64,000 nucleotides of DNA from Porodaedalea pini (lineage: Eukaryota; Basidiomycota; Agaricomycetes; Hymenochaetales; Hymenochaetaceae), in contig NBAY01000074.1 in assembly GCA_002794775.1 (NCBI GenBank), forward strand, positions 124,001 through 188,000, read 5' to 3'. A program made the position numbers and the translations under genes. How positions within the stretch are numbered: the stretch's first letter is position 1; each line of letters starts with the position of its first letter. Under the pieces are notes generated by a model, which saw only the letters and a list, made by a program, of their open reading frames with translations, was not told the DNA's origin and did no database searches. Of the stretch, positions 1-11,443 are shown piece by piece.

Positions 1-163
1 CTATGTTACACTCGCCTGCAGTCTAGATGCCATGTTACTCAGTCAGAAACTCTGTGCGTTACACTCTCCGATCACTCAGCTGAAGCTCTGGGTAAGATTT
101 GGTATAGAAAGAGGACGAGACTGATAGCAAAAGACCATCAGGATCCGTCCTTTCATCGAAACA

Positions 164-1292
164 ATGCAGCAACCTACAGAACTCATTCTCCCAGACCTCA
201 TCTCTTTATGCCCATTCTCTTGGAGCGGCCCTAACCCGCTTTACTCCTCCTCCAACAGAGAGTCGACTGAGTGGATGCTCAATTATGGTATCTTCGCTGA
301 TGAAACGCGCGCGCGCTTGGACGCAACGCTCCCAGAGCTGCTGGGAGCGTATGTATATCCTTACGCTAAAGCTAAGGGCCTTCGCATTATTGGCGACTTC
401 ATTATGATCCTCTTTGCGATAGACGAGATCACCGATGTCCAGGATGCGCTCAGAGCCAGAGTTACACGCGAGACTTTTATCAAAGCTTTGACTGGAAAGT
501 CCGGTGATGATAACTCTCCTGTAAGCCTCTTTACGAAAGAGTACGTTCGGCCGCTCTCAGGTCCCGTCTTCTGTGTAATTTATGTTTCGCCGCGCTTACC
601 AACGCACTAGCTTTCTGAATCGCATGTCGGGCACCCCTGATGAAGTTCTTAAACGATTCGTGACCCATTGCATCAGCTACATGGAAGCGACCGTGAATGA
701 GGTTGATCTTCGCGGAAAAGACCTAGTGCTATCCGTCGAGGAATACACTCATCACCGCCGCGACGCTGGCGGCATCCGTCCTAGCTTTGTCCTCATCGAG
801 ATTGCGCTTGATTTAAAGCTGCCTGCAAAGGTATTCGAGGATTCAAATTTCATGCGCGTGTCTCACGCCGCAAATGACATGATATGTTGGTCGAATGTAC
901 GAAATTAACTTCTCTCTTTGAGACTGTGAGCTGATACAGGTCCCTATTAGGACATATACTCGTTTGCCATGGAGTATGCGCGAGGCATCGAAGGCGGCAG
1001 CGCCGTCACTGCCGTCATGCAAGAGAAAGGCCTTTCCTTGCAAGAAGCCGTGGATCACGTCGCAAAGCTGTGCAAGGACTTCGTGGACACGATGATCTCT
1101 TGCAAAGAGAACATACGCTCCTTTGGACCTGAGATAGACGAAAACATCAGGTTGTATATATTTGGGCTGGAGCAGTGGGTGTACGGGAATTTGATGTGGA
1201 GTCTCGACACACAGAGGTATTTTGGGGCGGAGCACGAAGAGGTCAAGCGCACGAGAATCGTGAAGCTGAAGAATCACAAATCTATGGCGTAG
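164..1292 (+). CDS. Sesquiterpene synthase (fungal class I terpene cyclase)
   Basis: Predicted to ionise and cyclise farnesyl diphosphate in the cytosol; the product cannot be told from sequence. My model has three exons: 164-540, 611-896 and 951-1292 (introns of 70 and 54 bp, GT-AG), giving 334 aa. The first metal-binding motif is D87-E-I-T-D91. Splicing exon 2 to exon 3 restores a canonical NSE motif (N221-D-I-Y-S225-F-A-M-E229), which is strong support for that intron. The RY pair typical of the family follows near the C-terminus (TQRYFG), and the protein ends in a family-like VKLKNHK tail. The first intron could also start at the GTAAG at 521, but only the donor at 541 restores frame into FLNRMSG. 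There is no P450 next to it; the nearest genes are a lipase and a glucanase, so a biosynthetic cluster is not evident here. Confidence 0.9.
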
Positions 1293-1633
1293 GTGGAGTC
1301 GGATAACAGCGCGAGCCTGTCGCGCAAATAGAGTCAGCTAGTAATACAGTTCGATTGTATCATGTACAGTACTTCGTCAACCTCGCGTTTAGTCCAATAT
1401 TAGATCAGAATAGCACTGGAATGGCGTTCAGGGTCATCAGGACAGGAGTACCTAGTGCAATTGTCAGAAAACCTGCTAGTTGTGGCTGAGCAGAACTGTC
1501 AATAGAGCAGTAGAGAAAAGCTAACGAGTCGAAGAGAAGACGATGGTTTAAAAAAAGAGAGCAATGTATGAACACAGCCACAAGGGATCGACGTCTTCCA
1601 ACCCTGAGAGGTTTTCGCGAAGACATAATCCGT

Positions 1634-2904
1634 ATGTCCATGTCCGCTTCTACCCAAACCGTCACGTACGAAGAACACTGGCTTTCCGGGCCACAGTCTA
1701 CGCGCTTTTACTACCGTACGTACTCTTCGCAGGCGCCGCGAGCGAGCCTTGTCTTCCTTCATGGGTTCATCGAACACATCGGGCGCTATTCGCATGTTTT
1801 CCCGCATTGGCAGACACGCGGCATAAACGTCTTTGCATTCGACCAGCGCGGCTTCGGACGCACCGCAGAAGACAAAGAGCACCGTAGTGCGGATAGCGCG
1901 TATGCGAAAACGAGTGGCGTGCATCAGCTGGAGGATGCGGAATGGGCTGTGTCTGAGGCGAAAGCGCGTTTCGGCTGTGAGCTGCCTATGTTCGTCATGG
2001 GTCATTCAATGGTGTGTATCGAGTGCATGTTCTCCACGGATTGTAAGCTCATGATTTTAGGGTGGTGGAATAGTCCTCGACTTCGCTACTCGCACGAAGC
2101 ACTCGCTGTCAGGCATCATCGCATCATCGCCTCTGATTCTGCAGACGAGTGCAGCCCCTAAGATTGCACGCTGGGTGGGTGGGAAGGTTGGCCTGCTCAC
2201 GCCTTATACGACCATCCCAGCCCATGTCAAGGCGGAGGTTTGTTCTTGGAAAAAGGTTATGTTTTCTCATTTGACTGGGTACTTTATCTGTCGCAGGATC
2301 TTTCGAAAGACGAGAAATGCAACGAAGCATACCTGAAGGACCCACTCATCAAGCAGAAAGGCACGCTCAGAGGCATCAGCGATATGCTCAACAGAGTGCG
2401 TCCCTATGTTGTCCTTGACCTTCCCATTTGATTTCAATGATACCCCATAGGGCGAAGAGCTCCTAAAGACACTTTGTTTGAACTGGCCTCAGAACTTACC
2501 CGTGAGATATCTTGGTGTTTTTGAATGTCTCGATACTAACGACCAAGTAGCTCCTGATTATCCACGGAACAGGCGACAAGGTCAGGACCATTTGCAGCTT
2601 ATTTGCTCGGTCGTAACTTATCAATGCGCCCTCAGGTTACATCGTACGCTGCAAGCCAGCGCTTCCATGACGCAGTCCCCGCGAAGGATAAACAAATCTC
2701 CTTGTATCCCGTACGTTCCTTAAGACTTTGTCACCGTTACTCGTCCTTTGACTGACGACGCACCGTTCAATTCGTCAGGAAGGATATCACGAGCTACATA
2801 ACGAACCCGATGGCGTCAACGACAGATTCATCAATGAGTGTATTTCTTGGGTCGAGGCACGCCTGCCTTCAGTGGGCCCATCGCCTCGGGTAGCAAGACT
2901 GTAG
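1634..2904 (+). CDS. Monoglyceride lipase-like alpha/beta hydrolase (serine aminopeptidase S33 family)
   Basis: Likely hydrolyses monoacylglycerols or related lipid esters. I assemble seven exons: 1634-2011, 2061-2237, 2297-2395, 2451-2501, 2551-2580, 2636-2710 and 2779-2904, all joining in phase 0, for 311 aa. Evidence is the oxyanion HG motif (FLHGFIEH), the nucleophile elbow GHSMGGG with Ser125 split across intron 1, Asp244 in HGTGDKV and His274 in EGYHELHNE. A TACTAAC branch point is visible at 2534-2540 before exon 5. The start at 1634 (MSMSAS) matches the usual N-terminus; an in-frame ATG at 1568 would add 22 residues with no family support. There is no signal peptide. It lies 340 bp downstream of the terpene synthase on the same strand. 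Confidence 0.88.
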
Positions 2905-4072
2905 ACGGTGCTGCCATGTCACTATTACTCTCTCCATTTTTCTATTCTTGTAATTCCATCATTCCGGGCCGTCGTTTGTTTCTGCACTTGTGCCTTTAAC
3001 TTACGCGGTAAATTTATCATATTTTCGGCTGTAAGTTTTGATCACGTGATATATTTGCTCCGATAAGGTTTTTCTTCGTCGTTGTATTTGGCTGTTACGT
3101 CTGTCGCACCTCTCAATATTATTCCCTTCCAACCGCTTAACTTGCGAACTGGATGTGTGCTAGCCTTTCAAAATCGCGACAATTAACTTAGACCATTCAG
3201 CACTCGTAATCAAGCAACTCGGAGCCCGGTTTTGGTGTAATAGCGCTTAAGGTATATTAAATCAACGATGTAAGGGTGAGCCACGCAATGCACATGTCGC
3301 CATCAATATAGTTAATTATGAAGATGCTGACCCTTGCCTTTCAGCCTCAAGAACGATAACCGTCCTTGTTGCGTCAGCCAAAATATTCTTCGTGGCACCC
3401 GATCAGCTCGCTCTGGATACGAAAGCTGGCCTAAGCTGGCCTCGCAAATTTCGTTATCGCAGAGATCAAGCGGCGAGTGCATACTCGGACTGTGAAAGAG
3501 CGTCCGTCAATTGATATAGTCGTTCCTTTCGGGCATACCCCGATTCTCTACTTCCTTGGGGAAAACATAGGATGTAATTTTAGATGTCGACACGGAGTAC
3601 AGTCATGCTGGATTGGCTTGCAAAATTCATTTTCGAAAACCTAGTCGCGCTCGCCACGTACCAATGGGTCTGTATCGCCGGATCTGCCCCCTCCTCCTAA
3701 AGTCTGAGTTGTCATCACGACTTCATCAGTATATATTCCATGCCGTTCGACGCTACTCCCTGCTCCCAGAATTCCCTCTTTGTTCCCCTGCTCGGGTCTG
3801 ACGGAGTACTGGGTCTCAAGCCTGGCTATTACCAGGTGGCTTATACCTTTGCTTTGCAACGTCTGCGGCAAACCTCGCGCAACCTTTGCTTCTTCACAAC
3901 TTATAATTGTATGCCTTCCTACACTTATATGCGTCTATTGTCGTCCATCGTCTCACTCATGAACTCGCGTGTCTTGCAGATAGCATAACTAGACATCTCA
4001 GCATTCTTCTTTCGACTATTTCTGGATCTGTCCAATTCGTGCAGTCCGTCGATCATTACGCCACAAAGTACT
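2905..4072 (+). other. Intergenic region between lipase and GH30 genes
   Basis: About 1.17 kb with only short ORFs that resemble nothing I know. It must hold the lipase 3' end and the GH30 promoter, but I cannot point to a convincing element. Confidence 0.5.
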
Positions 4073-6358
4073 ATGACGATACCCCGGACACTGCGCTTGC
4101 TCGCACTAATACTAGTTGCCAGAGACACACTTGCACAAACTATCCAAGATATCGTACGTGTTCAGCTACCGATACTTAATTTAGTCTACTCACATGCTAC
4201 ATACTGCTCTGTGATACGTCCTCAGTGGGAGACCACGTCCGACAAGAAGTCCCTTTTGAATAATCTTCCTTCATCCTCCAACGTCGACTTCGGGTCGGGT
4301 AGTGGGGGAGATGCAGAGATTAACGTTGATGAGGGCACAGTGTACCAGACCGTGTACGGATTTGGTGCGAGTCTAAGTATGTGATATACTATAATTTTAC
4401 ATGACTGTTACTGACATTAGCTTCATACGCAGCGGATGGCTCGGCATATACATTAAACAAGCTAAAGGTGAGTATCTTTAAGTCCTCGTAACGGCCTGGG
4501 GTATCAACCTCTTCCTAGACGTCGAACGCCGACTCATACTCGGCGCTGCTCAAATCTATGTTCGATGGTTAGACTGTCTTTTGCATTATTATTATCTGAT
4601 GCTTAAATAGTTTTTTTGTGCCCAGTCTCGCCGTCTGCTAACTCTGCTGGAATTAATTATATACGTGTCCCACTTGGTGCATCTGACTTCTCTGCGCATG
4701 GTTAGTCGTCTACTCCCTCAGCTCCTTCATTTCCGTCGGTTCCCTAACCAGCTTTCAAACGCAATATAGATTATAACTACAACGACAAGGAGAACGATAC
4801 TTCTCTGTCGAGTTTCAGTGTCGATGATGCTCCCTCGTATTTATTTTCTACATTACAGGACATTCAGTCTGTAAACAGTGACATCAAGATACATCTGCTT
4901 CCTTGGTCTCCTGTAAGCAATCTCTTTCTTTGTACAGCTAGCTAACCGCTAAATCGAGATATAGCCGGGATGGATGAAAGATAGCGACTCCATGAACGCT
5001 GGTAATTTCTTGGATGAGTATAGTGATCAGAGTACGTTGTTTGCAATTATCACGTACCAGGCCTTTGAAACTGAGAATCCGAAGTGGCGAACTACCTGTT
5101 GAAGAGCGCACAAGCTTTCAAATCAAAGGGATTTAACCCATACGCTATATCTATCCAGGTAAGCACTGACGCTACATGACCAAAGTCGGAATGTCGAAAC
5201 ACGTCATTATTGCTTTTTAGAATGAGCCACAAAACTCAAACCCGACCCTACCATCCACGCTATATACAACGTCTGCCCAAGCTGCGGTCGCCGTGAGCCT
5301 CCGCAAGCTGCTTGACTCGAACGGAATGAATGGTATTAAAGTTATTGGATTCGAGCATAACTGGGACAATGCAGCAACGTATGCTACGCAACTGGTATGC
5401 CCCTGCTCTTCATTCGTTTTCTCCACTTCTGGATTCCAAAGCCTTTTTTAGATGAAGGAGGATGGTGCATCGGATGCTTTTGCCGGCGTTGCATTTCATT
5501 GCTACTATGGGACCGTTGAGCAACAGGATGATTGGCATAATGCGTTCCCGGATAAGGAGCTCTACTTCACCGAGTGCACAGGTGTCCTCGGCTCAGATTG
5601 GTGGGGCGACATTCAGGTAAGCGCTGGATCAACTGATGCAAAAGGTTGTTCTAATTCCATCTCCATATAGTATTATATGAACAATATGTGCGAGCCGTCT
5701 AGATTTCAGTTTAAGCAGTTTAGACACAAACTCACTGACTTCGATAGCTTTATCGGCGGCCTTCAGCATTGGGCGCAAACTGGTCTTATGTGGAATTTTG
5801 CCCTTGATCCGGAAGGGAACCCGAAACTACCTGGCGCAACGAGCTGTACGAAAGGGTGCCGTGGTGTTATACAAATCTCGTCTGACGGAACGACACAGCT
5901 GAATCAGGAGTGTACGTGTTTCTTCTAGGTTATGCGATAACTGACTGATGGAAAGGTATTCTCCCTCCCATTTCATCTCCTAGATTACTCTATGGCGCAT
6001 GCTGCGAAAGCGATCCTCCCTGTCGACTCAAGCGGTCAGTTCGGACAACGCATACAAGTTGACGTCAACGGGGGATCGCTCACGGTTGGCGCGTATTCCA
6101 CGAAGAGCTCGTCTAATGGTACACGTTACAGTCTTGTCGTGATGAACTCGTGAGTCCACGCAGCTGTGAAAATGCACTTTAATTCCGCCTGACAAAGTGG
6201 ACAGAGGAGGAAACACTTTAAATACCTCCATCAAGTTCCAAGGGAAAACGGTATAATATTTTGCATTCCCATGCATGACGAGAAGGCTGATGGATGATCA
6301 TCTTTAGGCAGCTTACTCCTTCCCAGTCGGTTTGACTACTATGTCCTGGACCGCATGA
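4073..6358 (+). CDS. Glycoside hydrolase family 30 enzyme, probably endo-beta-1,6-glucanase type
   Basis: A secreted-type glycosidase probably acting on fungal cell-wall beta-1,6-glucan. I resolve 15 exons: 4073-4153, 4226-4376, 4433-4467, 4519-4567, 4626-4700, 4770-4912, 4965-5031, 5085-5158, 5221-5394, 5452-5616, 5671-5687, 5748-5911, 5984-6149, 6205-6250 and 6308-6358. They total exactly 486 codons (485 aa). The N-terminus is a hydrophobic leader ending near ALAQ-type residues, a weak but plausible signal peptide. Family landmarks in order are GFGASLTD, the RVPLGASDF strand, LLPWSPPGWMK, the acid/base Glu227 in NEPQNSNP, the nucleophile Glu324 in FTECTG, then LMWNFALD and CRGVIQI. The C-terminal beta-domain (RYSLVVMNSGGNT) is present. 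Exon 11 is only 17 nt but restores NNIFIGG. Substrate preference within GH30 is inference. Confidence 0.9.
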
Positions 6359-7435
6359 GCTAACATTTCTCAGGGTTTCTCGCCAGTGCTGGCAAGCCCC
6401 ATTCACCTTTCGTGTGTTGTAGTCGTCAATCTTTCAAGCTATCTTTGTTCATTGGCATTTAGAAATTATACCCTTATCTTTTTCGTATTCGAGTTATTTT
6501 CTTGTAGTGACGTAGATACCCATCATCGCAGGAGGTATGGAGCGATTTCATATTTATCTTGTAGTTACCCACGTCAACAGGATAGAGAGGGAAGGGATGA
6601 TACTTCACAGTTTGAGGAAACTGGTTCGGCTTAAAATGAGATCGTGCCATCGAAAAATCAATACGTTCATTCTCAGAGATGAGCTTCTGTGAACGAGATG
6701 CAAAGTGGAAAACCTTATAGCATGGAATGTGCAAGGCATCAAGCTAGTGCAAGTCGTTGCCGGAACTTAGAGTGAGGTCGAGTACATGTTGCATTCATGC
6801 ACTGAAGACGGCCTGCCGTCTGGATCATTCGATGAACAGCTTGCGAGTCGCTTACATATATGTTACAATTCTCGCAATCAACGACGAGACACAGGGACCT
6901 GGAATTGTGCTGAGTCCTATTAGGTCTTCTTGTATTGGCTTAATCCTGTGTGTATTGTTCTCAAAAGATTTGCTCGAAGTAGATAGGGGTGTGACAGGAA
7001 GGAGCATCACGGTGGTAGTTGTAAAGAGCGAGGGAAGTCTGAAAAAGGAGGCCACTAGTACTGACACGTGGCTAACACTAAGGATTTTAGAGCGAACCGG
7101 CGAACTCTCGGACGTGAAATTGCGTATGGAAGGTGGTGGACGGTGAGCATTAATGTCTACTGAGTATTACAGAATGCTAATGAATAAGTAGAGAAGAAGA
7201 AAATACTTCAACGAAAGATCCCAAACAACACGACGTCTGCCTTGAAAGAATGATGAAAATGCTCTACAAGTACACAAAGTCGTGTAGATTCACATGAAAA
7301 GATCACGATTTTTGAAACAAAATAGCAGGAATAATAAGTTGACGGAATAGGAAAACAATAGGAGTAAAAGAGGTTCATAGCACGCTAGAACCTGCTCTTT
7401 GCAACGAGGCATGATGCAACGCCGCGGCCGCGCAG
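6359..7435. other. Intergenic region, no supported gene
   Basis: About 1.1 kb between the convergent GH30 gene and the minus-strand disordered-protein gene. An open frame of 129 codons (6757-7146, +) starts with a non-ATG codon and shows no recognisable domain, so I do not call it. Expected content is two 3' untranslated regions. Confidence 0.5.
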
Positions 7436-8202
7436 TCATCTTCTGCGTGACTCACTTGCAGAGCGGTCTCGCGTGCGGCGCCCATCCCCTTGACCCTGTA
7501 CACGAGGCTCTCTGTCAGAGGGTCCCCGGTACTGGTAGGTTGGATATGGAGGAGGCTCGAAGGTTGCGCCAGACAACGAAGGGCGTCGCTTATGGACAGT
7601 CGGTCGTGACTTCTGTTCAAGCCAGTCAAAAATTATTCCTGTACAACGAGCAAAGAGAAAAAAATTCTGCGTACCTTTGGATTGAGAGCGTTAGGTACTT
7701 GCAGCGGTGGGCTAGGAGGAGCTGGGACGGCGGCTCGAGCAGGTGGATGCGGCTGGCGCACGGATGACATAGACATAGGATAACCTGACCCTGGAGGACC
7801 TTGAACAAACGCAGGCAAGTTCGGGTTTCGATATAGCGCCGCAGGGATGTTCAGTCGTGGAGGTGTACGGTGGTCGTGCGGAACCGAAGTCGAGTGAGAA
7901 CGAGAACGTTGGTGATGAGACGAAGACAGGGGTTCATCAACCAGAACTGGCTGTCGACTAGAATGAGAAGAGCCAGCATGAGCATACGCTGTCGATGATT
8001 GCCTCGCATAGGCACGTCCTCCTGATCCTACGCCATGATCCTGCCCGCCCAAGTCCGTCCTCGACGACTGCTGCGATGAAGTTCCCTCCTGCCGCGGAGG
8101 CTTTGGATGGCTCCTAGATGTAGCGCCTGGTTGTCGGTAGCTGTGCTGAGAGTGTTGCTGCACCCAGCGCGCGGTACGATCCAACGGAGAGTCTGGGTTC
8201 AT
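7436..8202 (-). CDS. Hypothetical Arg/Ser/Pro/His-rich disordered protein
   Basis: Function unknown. Two exons on the minus strand (8202-7675 and 7612-7436, intron 7674-7613 of 62 bp, GT-AG, phase 0) give 234 aa. The protein is low in hydrophobic residues and rich in Ser, Arg, Pro, Gln and His throughout. It has clusters such as SRSHPKPPRQ, HHQRSRSHS and a basic tail TRDRSASESRRR, so it is probably mostly disordered. There is no signal peptide and no membrane segment. SR-like and basic stretches might suit an RNA-associated or nuclear role, but that is only a guess. The splice is my inference: without it the frame runs into a short unrelated tail (SLLVVQE). Confidence 0.55.
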
Positions 8203-9692
8203 GGCGGATGGGTGTATACGAGAAAGAGAAAGAGAGGAGCGGAGCCTCTCTTTTTGTACTGCCGATCACATGGACCCCTCGTTAGAGCTTCGTTTTATGA
8301 ATAAGCTGTGCAGCTATGTGCTACAGCAGCGGGACAGTTGTACACCCCAAATACGGCTACCTGAAGGAGCTCGGACATGCGAGTTGCGGAGAAGGTGAGG
8401 CGCCGCGTAGCAACGCTCCAGGCATTTGAATCAACTCCTATCAGCCTGTTAGACGTTCTCGAAACTTGACACGGAAAGCGAATAAATAGACGGCTTTCCT
8501 AAACGGGTCCGTTGGGATGAGCCAGCAGGCCGAGAAAAGCATGGCAAGATCCTAGGAAAAGCGCCGAAAACTTTGCAGTAGAATAAAAGGCCTGTCTTGG
8601 AGTAGCACACGAGCGCATCACCTCAGCAGATGAGCTTGATGAACTTTTTTCCCGACCAAACGCGTTAAAGCTAACCTTGAGGACGTATTTGAGTTTTCTT
8701 TGCTGTGGCTCTGTGGAACTAAGCCGGTCGAGATGCGATTTGACTCTTCTTCAGAATTCCTTAGTAAAGTCATGTCTGAAAAGTATCTCGATACACGCTG
8801 TCAGGGACACCTCCGAGAGGTCCAAACTGAACATCAGAGTAGGAAATGGCTCGGGAGTTCGACCTGATCTGACTCTATTATGTATATTTATAGTCACGTG
8901 ATTCGGCTGACGTGGCTTTATTTTCAGCGACTTGCCTCTCGCGACTACGGACTGCCAGTATTGATGCTTCTGAATGTCATTTCCAAAGCAACGTCCTGAG
9001 CTTTGTCTCGTCATGTTGGGTCTACTTCACTCCATTTCGAATGTCGAAAAGGCTAGTATGTTCGTACTATCCAATTTACTTTCCTTCACTCGTGGCGATC
9101 TGATCGCATCGCTGACTCGCACGCAAGGGCCTCATTAAACAAGCAGTTCTTCCAGAAGAGCAGATAAGCGTCTATGAACAACAATAAAACACGGATAGAC
9201 TTGGACCCACGAGATTGCCATCGATATCCGCTCGTCAGTCCGAGGTGACCGTCCTACCGTGCTTGTTCTCTTCGAGGTCCATCGTTATCCCTTCTGCGAC
9301 CATCATTGGCTTTTGACGCCTGAAGCTTTTGTTCTTTGTGAAAGTCAGGTCTCAGCGCCTTTTTCGCTGCAGTTATAATCTCGAAAGAACAGAAAGGTAT
9401 CAAGTTTCTTCTCCCTCAAATCCTTCTACTCTAAAGATCATAACTTATAGTAGGCTGGACCTCGTACTTAATTCGCGCATAGCCTTTCCACCGCCTCATC
9501 TGTACACCAGCAATTGCCTATTCTGCTGTGCTCTGCTAAAAATTGAGGCTGCTGTGCGGCTGAAGACTTATCGATAAACGCCGTAGGACGATATAGCTTG
9601 GCTTCTCATCTGCCTCCTTCGCAGGAGCCATCGTACAGTCCCCCAACGCACACAATCCACCTACTTGGCTGGATCCGCATCGTCTGTCGGCC
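8203..9692. other. Intergenic region between divergent genes
   Basis: About 1.5 kb separating the divergently transcribed disordered-protein gene and the DUF6699 gene, so it should hold both promoters. I see only short ORFs. A CACGTG-like site (GTCACGTGATT) at about 8893-8903 is a possible E-box, with no other support. Confidence 0.4.
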
Positions 9693-11180
9693 ATGACGTG
9701 CGTTCTCAAAGTTCTGCGTTCCACTTTACGTCGCTTAGATTCCTCCAGGTTCACCATCCCTCATCGAGATCTTCCGATAGACGCTGTGAGGGTCACCGAC
9801 CCTGCCACTGGAGCAACATACTTGCGTCCAAGAGGTCGGTCAAAAACACTCAATACAAATTCGCATGGCGAGCCTTTGCCTGCAACATGTTCAACGCCGT
9901 TCTGCGAGCAGGCTGGTCTCCCCCATGATGAGTGCAGTGGCGGACCACACTTAAATCCGTATTACACATTACCTGCTCGTTATGTGCCAGCTGAAGGGCT
10001 CCCATCGTATTACTGCCCTGTCATCCCGTTACCCCAGACAGAGCTGGGGGTCCACTCCGGAGCGGATCAAAATGCGTTTCAAAGATGGCTACAGTCCTTC
10101 CCGTACTGGCAGATACCTCGAGAAATGCCTCCGAACTGGACGAATCCGAGTCGTTCCGAGTCGCAATATCGCCTGGGACCCATACAAATGCAATATACTC
10201 CCCGCCGTTCTGCCAATCATTTGCCGTATTTGGAGTCTATCCACCCGGTGTATGCTACGCCGCGCCGCCATCCACAGGTCGTGCTGACGCCGGTCCTGCC
10301 TGTAGCATCGCCGTGGACGAATGCACTTGGTCTTCCGAACTGCGTTCCCGACGTTGTCGAGTGGAATAACGTCAAAGGTGGCAAACTGCAATGGACACCA
10401 CATCCTTGGGTCGCACATCCGCTTCCCCATCCCGACATCCCCGCCCAGGCATTTTGGGATGCCTCCGGAAGTACTAGCGCATTGCATCCATGGCGGGGCC
10501 CTGGCGGGTGGTCGCCTAGGTCTGGATTAGATGCTGAGAGGATGTACTTGATCACGGGTGGACATCCTCTCCCTGGTATGGATCCTTACTGGACGCCGAC
10601 GCTATGGAATCCGCCGCTTTATTCTCCCCGAATTGGAGTGTATATATCGCCATGGCTCGCACCGAACCCGCGCGACGCAAATGTCCCTCACATCCTTTGG
10701 GATGCTGCCGTGGAACCGCCATACAGGATTCGTCGCTTGACGAGTCGTGGCGGCATTGTGGACTTCGCCAACACGGATTTCTTCAAGCAGTCAGCGACGT
10801 ACCCTGACGTCAAAACTCTCCAGATTCACCTTCCGCACATGAGGAACTCATGGGGACCTGTCGTCATTAATAAGGACTCGCCTATAGAGGTGGGCGATAT
10901 CTTCAATGCGGTCTGGGAGTACCTGCACAAGCCGATTACGCAGAGCGATTGGCAGGCTATTCGTGCCTCTGGCCGGCAGCGTTGCCAAAGGATAGAATAC
11001 GCCATGCTCCGACGGTGTTGGAGCGCAGCCGGCTTATATGACTATGTTGTCTCACAAGGCATCAAGCGCGTGGACCTAATGGAAGGTAATACCATATACT
11101 GGGGGACCTACCTCACCTATAACGCGGATAGCACGTGGTTCCTCACCATGGGGTTCTTGCCCCGAACCCGGACTGCCTGA
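9693..11180 (+). CDS. DUF6699-domain protein
   Basis: Function unknown; DUF6699 proteins are common in Agaricomycetes. A single uninterrupted frame encodes 495 aa. The first 300 residues are rich in Pro, Trp, Tyr and His, with many short aromatic-proline patches and no known fold. The DUF6699 domain covers roughly residues 305-485. It starts at a leader (WNPPLYSPRIGVYISPWLA), passes the VPHILWDAA and TYPDVKTLQIHLP segments, then a helical part (IEVGDIFNAVWEYLHKPIT), and ends with the characteristic GIKRVDLMEGNTIYWG and a Trp-rich strand. The ATG at 9693 is the first in frame; an upstream intron cannot be excluded. It is convergent with the reductase gene, with 263 bp between them. Confidence 0.75.
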   Translation: MTCVLKVLRSTLRRLDSSRFTIPHRDLPIDAVRVTDPATGATYLRPRGRSKTLNTNSHGEPLPATCSTPFCEQAGLPHDECSGGPHLNPYYTLPARYVPAEGLPSYYCPVIPLPQTELGVHSGADQNAFQRWLQSFPYWQIPREMPPNWTNPSRSESQYRLGPIQMQYTPRRSANHLPYLESIHPVYATPRRHPQVVLTPVLPVASPWTNALGLPNCVPDVVEWNNVKGGKLQWTPHPWVAHPLPHPDIPAQAFWDASGSTSALHPWRGPGGWSPRSGLDAERMYLITGGHPLPGMDPYWTPTLWNPPLYSPRIGVYISPWLAPNPRDANVPHILWDAAVEPPYRIRRLTSRGGIVDFANTDFFKQSATYPDVKTLQIHLPHMRNSWGPVVINKDSPIEVGDIFNAVWEYLHKPITQSDWQAIRASGRQRCQRIEYAMLRRCWSAAGLYDYVVSQGIKRVDLMEGNTIYWGTYLTYNADSTWFLTMGFLPRTRTA

Positions 11181-11443
11181 ACTAACACTCTTCATTTTCT
11201 TTCAACTTTGTTTGGGCTGTATGGGTAGAAGGATTTCTGCTTTTTGTGATCTTCTTTTATGGATTTGATGAATGACAACTCACGACAAAACACCCGATGC
11301 TCATAAGTTCTTCACGATTTCAATCGCGCCCTGAAGCTTCTTACAATACGGACACCTTTAATTCATATACCCTACATACATATTGCTGTGCCAATTTTTC
11401 GAAATAACAATTAAGTTATAAAAGAGGGCAATCTCGGTACAAA

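Noticed and set aside
6757..7146. Open frame of 129 codons on the plus strand between GH30 and the disordered-protein gene
   Set aside because: Starts with a non-ATG codon, no domain or codon signal I can recognise, and lies in an expected 3' region.
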